A DNA stretch of 64,000 bases from Hemicordylus capensis (taxonomy: Eukaryota; Chordata; Lepidosauria; Squamata; Cordylidae), in contig NC_069661.1 of NCBI RefSeq assembly GCF_027244095.1, positions 188,374,501-188,438,500 on the forward strand. Direction: 5' to 3'. The notes under the pieces were generated by a model. That model was not told the origin of the DNA. It searched no databases and saw nothing but the letters and a program-made list of their open reading frames with translations. Position 1 is the stretch's first letter, and each line of letters begins with the position of its first letter. A program made the position numbers and the translations under genes. Below are positions 35,991 to 47,100 of the stretch, in pieces.

Positions 35991-37005
35991 ATGTTGTACT
36001 GGCAAGTCAAGTTAATGAATTTGTATTTGTATTCTGTTCTGAAGAAGCACCACCTGTGTAACATTGTTATAATGTGGTGGGCATTGCGCTTGGAAAGCCA
36101 GATTGAAATCTTGGCTTATCACTGGGAGGTCTTTGGTAAGTCACAATCTCATACTGTAGCCTCACATGCAGAGCTGGTGGTAGGTTACTAGTGTGATCCT
36201 CCTGTACATGTTTGTTCACATCTGCTTCCTACCAAATATGCTTTGCAGACTGCCACAAAGAGAAAAGTAAAGTGAAACAACTTCCACTGAATTGCAGCTT
36301 TGCTAACCCATCCAGCAAGCAGGTCGGTGCATCATGGAACTAGCAGTGGACGGCAGACAGTTTGTAGTATTTCAGATGTTCCATAGATTTAGGCATTTAT
36401 TGGAAAATTATCATCATTAGTGCATGAACATGCCGGTCAAAACAATGGAATTATAATGTAATGCTTACCATAGATGATGAGAAACTTAGTTCTCCCCCCA
36501 CTCAGCTAGTTAAGGATAAACCAGAATAAATCTTTAGATAAATAAGTTTGTGTTTCCACAAATGATTTTAGTATATGTACACAGCTTCAAACTGGAGCCC
36601 AGGTGAGAACAGATGCAGCAGCCTTCCTCCTACTTAATCCCACTCCAAATTTATTCCAGGTTAGTTTAATTAGGATGATTTTATGAATTGTTAGTTAAAA
36701 TAAATATTGGAGGGAGGATTTTGAAATTGGTTATCAGTGAATTGAAGCTCTTTTTAGATACTGAATTCCTGAGCAAGGAGGCACAAAAGTTTGCAGGCTG
36801 TATTTCTAAAGTATTGGCACTGAGGTGTCTCACAGGTGCTGTTGTGGTGGGAAGGCTGTGATAATAATTTAGCTCAATGTACTTATGCAGTGATTTGTAA
36901 ACATCCAGAAGTAAATAATGACTAAGTTCCATTGAAATTAATGGGACTTAAGTTAGGCATGCCAATCTTGTTTCATTGATTTCAATGGTATTAGTTATGA
37001 CTAAA

Positions 37006-37252
37006 GCCACCTAATGTGGAAGTAACTTGCCTAGAGAGCAAGAAGTTGCTGGTTCGAATCCCTGCTGCTATGTTTCCCAGACTATGAGAACACCTATATC
37101 AGGCAGCAGTGATACAGGAAGATGCTGAAAGATATCATCTCTGACTGCACGGGAGATAGCAATGGTAAACCCCTCCTGTATTCTACCAAAGACAACCACA
37201 GGGCTTTGTGGTCACCAGGAGTCGACACCAACTTGACGGCACAACTTTACCT
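37006..37252 (+). mobile_element. Sauria SINE, full length, with 15-bp TSD
   Basis: From GCCACCTAATG, with B box GCTGGTTCGAATCCCTGCTG, through the Bov-B-type end GTCGACACCAACTTGACGGC. It is flanked by the 15-bp duplication TTAGTTATGACTAAA (36991-37005 and 37253-37267). Confidence 0.9.
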
Positions 37253-37269
37253 TTAGTTATGACTAAATT

Positions 37270-37830
37270 AGTTTAGATGCTATACATTATTTTTATTTGC
37301 TTTTCATAGAGAAGAATGGCAGCGATGACCATAAACTGCAATGGGACACAGACACAAGATGGAACACCACTTTTAATACTTGTCATGGGTCTTTCCTTTT
37401 TACTCTGTCTATTAAAAGACTTTTGTAGTAGCAATGTTTATATTGCTAATTGCCAATATTATTAGCAAACTCAATGATGGACTAAAGAGCTTTGCAGAGG
37501 ACCTTGTAATCTCCACCCTGCCCATATAAGAATGCTGCAGTTGCTGAGTTGCCTATGAAACAGGCAAAAAAGAATGTAGCCTATTCCAGACTCTTCAGTG
37601 GTAGCTGCTGTCATCATCTTGAAGTTTTATGCATTCAACAGCAGCAGTTGGTTCACAAGACGATCTTGAGTGTCTCAGAAATTTGCATAACTACTGAAAA
37701 GTTAGTTGTCCTAATACTCAAATTCTGTAGCATTATTTATACAGCAACATTGGCCCAAATATAATATATAATTTCTTGTTTTACTTTTTCACACAGTGAT
37801 GCAGATAGGTAACTTTACATGGAAATAGTC
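37270..37830. other. Intergenic stretch downstream of CPM
   Basis: AT-rich DNA with no recognised element. It might include a long CPM 3' UTR. Confidence 0.4.
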
Positions 37831-37834
37831 AATA

Positions 37835-37840
37835 TTTATT
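37835..37840 (-). terminator. CPM: Candidate CPM poly(A) signal
   Basis: AATAAA on the - strand, about 90 bases after the CPM stop codon. It is the first such hexamer downstream of the stop. Use is not proven. Confidence 0.35.
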
Positions 37841-37931
37841 GATTGTCTAGCCAATTTAAGTCATATATTCAGTTATGATGACAGTTTTTGTTCAAGTACT
37901 TTCAAAAGCGCACACACAACTTAAGGCTTTA

Positions 37932-38165
37932 TCAGAAATTTACATATAAAATAATTAAAATGAGAGCATTAATAGAGGGTTTCAGTACAGCTGATGTGCT
38001 TTTTTGGTTATACTCGGAATAAAGCGGTTTCATAGGGCAAGAAGCAGGTTGTGTTATGGCAGCTACACGAGGGAAAATGAAGTCGTGGATCATGGCACTG
38101 AAATTTTCTGTGCCATTTGGTACACGCAGAGTCTGTATCATCGATCTAGAGCCAGGTACTGTTAC
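37932..38165 (-). CDS. CPM: CPM terminal coding exon with GPI-anchor signal (234 bp)
   Basis: Acceptor GCTTTTTAG|GTAACAG; stop TGA at 37934-37932. It starts VTVPG as in human, then [26 protein letters not shown] and [22 protein letters not shown]. The small residues around STSA followed by a short hydrophobic C-terminus fit a GPI-attachment signal, with the cleavage site probably in or near STSA (inference). The hydrophobic run is shorter than in human. Confidence 0.92.
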   Translation of the reverse strand, partial: VTVPGSRSMIQTLRVPNGTENFSAMIHDFIFPRVAAITQPASCPMKPLYSEYNQKSTSAVLKPSINALILIILYVNF

Positions 38166-41100
38166 CTAAAAAGCAATAGGATTGGGAGGGGGGAAGAATC
38201 ACTTTTACAATATATCAACATGTGGATCCTTTCTTGTTTTAGTTTTATATTTTTTGTTTGTCGCACTGGAGCATCTTTGCACTTGTTAGTAGTGTATCTG
38301 AGCTTTGGAGAGGCATGAAACGTCCTGCTCTTGGAGTGGCAGGGTACTGTGCAGTATGTAAGCCAGGGCCTTTTGGGGCTCTTGGGCAGAGGTCTCTCTC
38401 TGCTTGCTACCAGGGACTGAACCAGAGATCTTTTATGTGCAAACCCCACCATTGAGCTATGTGGGAAGTTCTCATTTCCCATCTTAATATAGAGCTGATG
38501 CAACTCCATACAAGTTTCCAAGAGTTCAGACTGGCTAATGCACTGAGCACTTCCTCAGGCAGCTGAGGAAGCTTTCCCTATAGACATTTGCAACTGAAGC
38601 ATGCTGCCTGCAGGGCAAAAGGGAAAGGGGCAATGCAATGTTAATTAATTTTTGATTCTTAAGGGTAGTCTTGTTTGGCTTGAACATTTGATGAAGGACT
38701 ATTTTGGCAAAATTCCTACTTTTGTTCTTTAGAGTTACTTTTAATGAGGAATTGACAGCCTAATTCTGTCAAGCAGATTTAGCAACTGTAGCTCTAGCAG
38801 TTCTTGGACATTCTAAGTATCAGCAGAAGTGGGGAGGCATCATGGAAGTGGGGACACATGGATGATGATGTAAATGTGTCTGATCCCCAGCACTAGGGTC
38901 TTTTGGTCTGGTCCACGAGACTGTGGAAATAAAGCCCCTCCAGATCTCATTTCAGACACCAGTGGAATTAAGTTCTAGGCTGCAATTCATTTAACAACAA
39001 AAATCGCCAATAGGTGACATGGTCAGTAGACGCCTCACATTAACTGGCCTGCTGCTGCACTGCTGAAACGAGTGAGGGTATGAGAGTGAGTGTCTCTTGG
39101 ACAGTAAGGTTAACTGGGAAGGACAGCAAAGGCCTTTGTTCACATGCTGACCTGGCTCTTACGATATTAAAGTCACTCTTCAGTCAGGTGATATTGCAAA
39201 GTCATTCATGATTTTGCCGAGAAGAGGTTTTGATGTTATATTGGCACAGCAGTCTTATCCCATCATAACACAGACTAAGGATCCAAATTGCACAAAGATC
39301 TCCAGTCTGTGTTATGATGGGATAAGACTGCTGTACCAAAATAACATCAAAACCTCTTCTCAATTCAAATTGCACAAAGCTCTCCAGCTTCCTGCTTCAG
39401 GCAGCAGCTCCCCCAAGAGCCCTCTTTGAAGGACAGGGGCCACTCTGTGGTAGCACCATGTCAGGTGCAAGGCACTGCCAGTGGAAGGAAACGCTTGCCA
39501 CTCTCTCTGTGCCCCTGCACAGCCTCTCCGGATTCTGGCTATATTTATTGGAACAGCAGTCCATAGGGTTGGACAAGAAGACTTACATTAATTTGGTAGA
39601 TCCCAGGCAGAAGGAGAAGATAATATTCTCCATTTCTCTTGGTTCTGTAAGGACAGATATGCCTTCTTCCTTTAGCCTCTACTATCGCATTTGTAATTGG
39701 TTCTCCATTCTTATCCAAGACACGACCTTTTACACCTACAGAGCAAGGAGAAACATTAAGTGTGTTGGGGGAACAACTTCTGTTGCATTTCAGCTTGCAA
39801 CTCAAACCCATTTGTTTGCCAGGGGCATAGCAAGGTGGGAGTGGGCCTGGGGATGAGGTTTTAAAATGGGCCCCTCACTGCTGATTAACAAAGGAGATTT
39901 CAACCATGCAGTGCGATCCTATGTATGTTTTCTCAGAAATCCTAACAAATTCGGTAAAGTTTGCTTCCAGGTAAGTGTGTGGAGAATTGTAGCCTCAGGC
40001 AGCAAATCTAATCACATTTAGCGGGAAGTATATTTCACTGAAACCTAAAGGACTTTGTAATTTTCTGTCATGAAACAAGCTACTTAATAGAACTTTTTTG
40101 ATGGTTTCTTTTAATTAAAAAAATATTAAAAACCAACAATTTGTCCAATTCACTTCAATTTAAATATACATATTCCTCCCACCCTGCCCTACATATATCT
40201 GCTGAATACCGAAGCCCTATGCCAAGTCATTCCAGGTAATCTAAAGTCTGGGGCAGAAAGGGGATTACTTGTTTATGAAGGCAAAGGGCAGATTCTTCCA
40301 TATGGGGATGGAACAATGGTCTAAAAGGGGACTTCAGTTCCAGGCAATTTTGGAATGTTCTGCCATGAAACAACCCACTTAGGACTTTTTTGTTTAAAAA
40401 AATTTAAAAACATATTCCTCAATCTGAATTAAACATTCAAAGTCTTCTCACTCTGCCCTACACCCCAAACCTTATATTAAAGCCCTATGGCAAGCCAATC
40501 CCTAAATATCAAAGGAGAGGGGAATAACCACAAAAAGGGAATCACATCCTACCTCCATTACTAAGCCTGAGGAGTCAAAAGCTGGGCAGAGCTGTGGTGG
40601 GCAAGGGCAGCCAGCGCTGGCCACTTTGCAGCCTGCCAGCCAGCCAGCACTACAGTTCAAGCTTCAGTGAGGCCTGCACGGAGCCCTCTCTAGAAGCCCC
40701 GCCCACCCACCAAACAGCTGAGAGGCGGAGACTGAAGGGACTGCAGCATCTTGCAGGCTGCTTAGCTCGCCTGGCCAGAGCAAGAGGGCTAGCAGGAGAG
40801 AGGGCCAGCAGGCAAGGGGGACTGGCTGAGGGACCTGGGGGGGACGGGTCATGTGGGCCTATGGACAATTGTCTCCCCTTGTCCAATAGACCCTATGCCC
40901 TTGGTTTTGGCCAAAAAAGAAAAACTAAATGGGTAGGCATTCTTGGTACAAGAGATATCGATCTAGTTACAACTGACCTATTGTTGTTGCCTCATAACCT
41001 GAGGCTGCCATGAACACTGGAACACTTGCTAAAGTATTATGTGAACATACTCCAAGAGAAGAAACATTTGGCTGGTTTTTCTATCATTGCTGGGGGAGGA

Positions 41101-44100
41101 AATTCATCCCCAGCTGTCCAGAGTAGAATGACAGACATGATTCAAATGAAATGGGGGGCCCCTATCCCTCCCTTCCTCTGTAGCATGCCCATGTAGACCC
41201 GAAAGTCTCCATTGAGGCAGTCTGAGGAGACAGAAAACTTCTATTCTTCCTTGGAGCTCTAGACTATTCTGTACTGTGGCTTAGGTCTATGGAATTCCAT
41301 TGTTGGACTCTACAGATGATACAACAAAGAACAGGTGCTTGTATGGTGATCATATAAAGCCCTAAACAGCTTGGGCCCTGGGTATTTAAGAGAACATCTG
41401 CTTTGCTATGAACCACACTGCCCATTGAGATCATCTGGAGAGGTTCATCTACAGTTGCCACCAGCTCATCTGACAGCTACTCGGCGACGAGCCTTCTCCA
41501 TTGCTGCCCTGAGGCTTTGGAACACACTTCCTGCTGAAATAAGAGCCCACCCATCTCTTACAACTTTTTAAAAGGCAGTCAAGATGCAGTTGTTCACCCA
41601 GGTTTTTAATTAGATATTGTTTTAATTGTGTTTTAATAGTTTTAAGATTTTAAATTTTAATTGTTGAAATGTTTTAATCTTTTTATTGGTTGTTTTAATT
41701 GTTTTGTTGTAAACTGCCCAGAGAACTTGCGTTTTGGGCAGTATAAAAATGTGTTAAATTTAAAAAATAAATAAATAAATGCTGTGTACAGAATACACAA
41801 AGAGAAATTTTCTCCCTCTCATAATTCCACAACTCAGTGCCATACAATGAACATGACTAGCAAAAGTTTCAGGACAGACAAAAGTATTTTTTTGCACAAT
41901 GCATAATTACCTAATTCCATACACTAAATATGCATTGTGCAAAGAAGTACTTTTGTCTATACTAAATCTCTTGCCAGTCATTTTCATTGTATGATCTTGA
42001 GATCTGCCACAAGATACAATGATATACAAGTGTATAGCTGTCTACCAGTAGTTAATAGGAATGATGGCTACATGGACATTCCAGGCTCACAGGCAATATG
42101 CCACTGGCTGTTGCTGGGGATGAGAGGACTATTGCCTTTCTTTCCTGTTTGTGTGCCTCTCAGAGGCAACTGGTTTACTTATTTATTTAGTATATTTTCA
42201 TCCCCCCACCCCACCCTTCATCCAAAGACCCCAGGGCAGTTAACAAGATAAAAACAGTAATAAAACTTCAATAAAAACTGCTAAAAGAAAGAAACACAGC
42301 TATGTTAAAAAGAGAGTCAAGGGCCAGTCACTGGCCAAAAGGGGCTCCCTTCAGATTCCTCCAAAAAGCTGGGAGAGGGGGAGCCATGAGAATCTCAGTG
42401 ATGAGCGAGTTGCACAGCCGGGGGCAGTCACTGCGGAGGTCCTGTCCTGCATACTTGACAAACGCGCTTCAGTAAGTGTCGATACATGGAACAGAGCCCT
42501 TCCAGCCCTTCAAGTTAGGTGGGCTGATTCAGTTGGGAACAGGCGGTCCCTAAGGAACCTGGGGCTCAAGTCATGGTTGGCCACTGTGAAGCAGGATGCT
42601 GGACTTGATGGACCTTTGGTCTGTTCTAATAGGGCTGCTTGATTTTTTAATGACACCTTGGCTCCCATAGCTGTACAACAAGACGCTGCTCCAAGTGAAA
42701 GGTGCACTCACTGATTCCAAGCCATTCTACACCTTGCCAGCACTATTTGTAAAGGATGGGTTGCTCTGTGGCTACCAAGAAGTAAGTAAATCCTTTATTA
42801 TGGTCTTTGACCAGATGTAATATAACATAGTGGTAATATAACGCCAGTTGTGATATAGCAGTAGGGAATATAAATAATATATATGTAATGGCAGTGTAAC
42901 AATAGGAAATATAAATCATGTATATGTAATGGCAATATAACAATAACCAACTTACATTTCAAAAATGATAGAATAAAATATAAACAATTGTAATAGATTG
43001 TGCATAGAGACCAATTAAATTCAGTAGTTTAGTATTAGTCAGTTTACCCAATTATAGATTGGACAAATTTGTTAATTCAAGATGCTAGCCATAGTGCAAC
43101 ATTTTGTCACTGAATGTACCTGAAGCGTTTCCAGGTGCCAAAACGTTCTGAGCTGCCCCAGCCGAATCGCTTTAGCTGTGGACAAGCAGGCTCCTTAAAA
43201 TGAGGAAGGCAGGTCTTACCTGTCCCTCCATTGCAGCTCCACTGCTTGCTCACCCCACCCACACCCTCACACCCCACCCCAGAGTGGCACTGTTTGTATG
43301 AAGCAGCCGGGCTCTCTGTTTGCTGGCTGCATTTGCTTGGGAACAGGAAGTTCCCTGTTCCCGGCAGGAAATGGCGTCTGAGCATATGCAGACGCCATCT
43401 TGAGCGCTCAGTGTTGCTGACCATTCACGATGGCGTCCGCGCATGCTCAGACACCATTTCCTGTTGGGAACAGGGAACTTCCTGTTCCTAAGCAAATGCA
43501 GCCGGCAAACAGAGAGCCCGGCTGCTTCATACAAACAGCGCCGCTCTGAGGCAGCAGAACTGCAACGGAGGGCAGGAAAGATCTGTCTTCTTTCTTTTAA
43601 AGTGCCTGCTCTCCACTGCCTCTGGATGTGCATGAAACGCTTTGTGCACATCCCTAGTTATCACTGGTTGCTTATCTGTTAATAAAAAAGACACATTTTC
43701 ACAAATTCTTCTGAATGACCTGGCAACTGTGAAAGAAACTGATTAATTCTCTTGTTGCAAAGTTGGTTATAGAAATTGCAGTATAACAAAACATGTCCTA
43801 CTGTCTCTACCCTTCCTGCACCCCAGGGGCAGCAATGAATAACGTGTCATTGCTTGGCCCTTTATTAAACCTGACCTCCGGAAGGGCCGATGCAAGCGCA
43901 TTAGATCTGGCCATAGAGAACAATCTTCAGTGTATAGGTACTTCTAGTATAAAGAAGGAATCAGATGGGCACAAACAGGGAGCCAATCTCCATGACTTAA
44001 TCTGTTCAGAGACTAGCCCAAGAGCTTGTTGAGGTGCTAGATTTAATATATGCTGTTTCTCCATATTTTCGGCCCCTTCATAGCCCACAGCCATCAAGAT

Positions 44101-47100
44101 TTCAGGTGAAAGCCCATAAGTTAAGAGCTTTTCCATCAAGGATCATTTCCATGATGACTGAGGACTGTCGACCAGTGTTAGAGGGGCCAGTCCTTTGGGG
44201 GAGGTGGGGATAATTTTCAGCCAGTAACAAAGGCCAAGAGCCCAGGCATAATATTCCACTGTCTGCAAACCTGACTCCAAACACAGGGCTGTACTGGGAA
44301 CACACATGGCTACCTGCAAAACTGATCTCAAAATTTTTGATTGGATAGTTCTTTGGCCTTAAAAAGCTTGATGGCCACAGGAACATACTATCCTCCTCTG
44401 GTACACAAGTATTTCAGAATAGCAGCCATACTTCTTTGAGCAGAGTGAGCCACATATTCAACCTGGGCCGTCCTTCCCCCAGAAGTGTGAAAAACCATGT
44501 CCAGGTATTAAATACATTCAACCTGTTCAATATTGTTACCAAAGAGACTCCACTTCAAAATCGACAGTCTTTTAGCAAAGACCAGGATCTTGGTTTTCTG
44601 ATAGTTAATCGTTAGGTGATTGTCCACACAGTAGTGAGCAAGAGCCTTTAACGCTCTCTTTAGCCTAACTGAAGTCTGTGATAAAATCACCGCATTGGTG
44701 GCATAGAGAAGATTTGGTACATGGCTGTCTGTCAATCTTGGAGGGTGAAATTCTGATTGGTCTATATACTCATTTAAGGAATTAATATACAGATTGGGTG
44801 CAAGTAAACCTCCTTGCCTAACTCCATTACGTATAGGAACAGAACCAGTTAAGTGGTCATTTGGGTTGCAATAGACTAGCAAATGTGTATTATCATACAG
44901 CTTCCTGATGAGAAGAAGCAATTGCTTATCAGTTGAGGAGGCCACTAACTTCCTCCATAAAATGACTCTGGAAATGAGGTCAAATGCAAATTTAAAATCT
45001 ACAAAGGCTGAATATAGAAAGGTTTTGGGCTTGCTAGTATATTTCTCCACCATGTGCTTTAAAAGCCCATGGTCCATAGTGGAGCGGCCAGCTCTAAAAC
45101 CAGCCTGTTCTTCCACTAGAATGTTGTTCTACCCAATCTTGGAGCTTCATACATAAATGCCTAGCATAGAGATTATGCTCAGGAGGCTAATTGGATGATA
45201 ATTGGAAGGGCCGCTTTCCTTACCTTTTAAAAAATAAATGGTACAATAATGGCCAAACCCCAATCACTAGGAATCTGTGCGGTTTGGTCTATATAAGTAA
45301 AAAGGGAAGCTAAAGAGGTGTCCACCAATCATTAATAATTTTAATTAATTTGACAGGGATGTAGTCACATCATGGGACTTTGCCAGCTTTCAGTTGTGTT
45401 ATCAACTTACTAACCTCATCCACTCCCACAGACCAGTCCAGAAGAGAGTCACTACTAAAACCTAATTGTGTAGGATTTTCATCCTGATTCACGTATAGTG
45501 CTCTAAAATAAGCTTCCCAATCCTCAACCAGGCTAATGCAATCTAACTGGGACATATTATCCCCAGGACAGTCTGTTGTACTTTGCCAAAAGGAGGCCAT
45601 ATCATTATTTCTTACTGAAAGTATCAATGTTTCCACATCTCTAACATAGCTTCTCTCTTTTTATTCTTAAGCAAGGTTTTATTTTGCTTTTTCTTTGCCA
45701 ATATCACCTGTGAAGAAATTAACGTTGAGTTAGCCTTGTACAGTTTATAGCATAAGTGCTTTCTTGGCGTTAATACATTCGTGATCAAACCATCTCTTAG
45801 ATTTAGGTTGGAGACTTTGATTACTATTAACATGTTTTACTAGCAAAGCAACTTCTGAGTACAGTTATCAATAATTGAGTCTTCCAGAGCTGGGTGCAAT
45901 ATTGAGGCATACAAGGACTGGAAAACATCTGATTTAAGCAGTTCAGAAATGGAGTTATTCAACTGGTTTGTCCATCTGATCCTAGGAGCTCTACAATCTG
46001 TTCTAACAGGGCTGCCTGATTTCTTATGGCTCCCATAACTGTGCAGCAAGCCACCGATCCAAGTAAGAGGAGCACTTGCTGCTTCCGAGACACTCTACAC
46101 CCTGCCAGCACTATTTGTGAAGGAAGGGCTGCTCTGTGGCTACTAAGGAGTGTATCATTGCACTTGCAATGCAACGTGCATTGAGAATGATTGGAGTTGC
46201 ATCACACATGCACAGTGATGCACTCCTTAGTAGCCATGGAGCAGCCCCTGTTTTTGCAAACAGCTACGGGGGTGTAGAGAGGCTCAGAAGCAGTGTGCGC
46301 ATCTCTCACTTGGATTGGCAGCTCACTGTGCAGTATGTGGGCCAATGAAATGGAAGAGTCCTCATGAGGAAGCATGCGTCTGCCTAATGGTTGCAAACAT
46401 GGCCTTTAATGGTTGTCCTACAGTTCTAGATTGAACGTAAAACGGATTGAATTAAAAATTGAGCTTTTTTTTTTTTTTAAGAGAGAGGCTGGGGGGTAAC
46501 AATACCAATCCAAAGCATAATTTAGATAAATTCAAGAAACTTATTTTTATGGGAGGGAGAATTAACCCTATTCTGATCAACACTGTTGGGCAGAACAGAT
46601 GCATTATGAGAACACTGCACTACTCTCCATGCTGTTTTAACAGATTCTGCCAATTGAAAGCCACAAGAGGGCAGTGTTTCACTACGATGTATGCACATAC
46701 AGCTCCTGGTCCTGGAGAAAATGTTGCTAGCAGATTGTACTCTTCTCTAGAGACAACCACCTTCTTGAAGACAGACAGTGGGGTTATTCTGGCAAAAACT
46801 GAATGTTGGCGCAGGCCACCAGTTGTGCTTCTTACAGTTCTTAATCCATTAAACATGAATAAGAGTCCGAAAGGCCAAAACTACAAGGAGCTTGGAATAG
46901 GGGTGGTAGATTTTTAGAGGACCAACAGCAGGGAAAAATTTAAGTAACTAGCTTGACTGGGCACACAGCATCTGCGCCTCTAGTTCTTGGCCCCTTGTTC
47001 TCAGCCCTCCTGCCTCCAAAGTTTTTTTCTCTGGCCAGCCGCCTGGCCAACCACTTTTTCCCGCGAGCCGCCTCCCCACCCCCACCTCTTTCTTCCTCCG

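Noticed and set aside
36681-36932. 83-codon frame on the - strand
   Set aside because: No homology, no splice context, AT-rich; likely chance.
46459-46917. 152-codon frame on the + strand in a CPM intron
   Set aside because: Starts in a poly-T run and has low-complexity content; the opposite strand is also open. No domain recognised.
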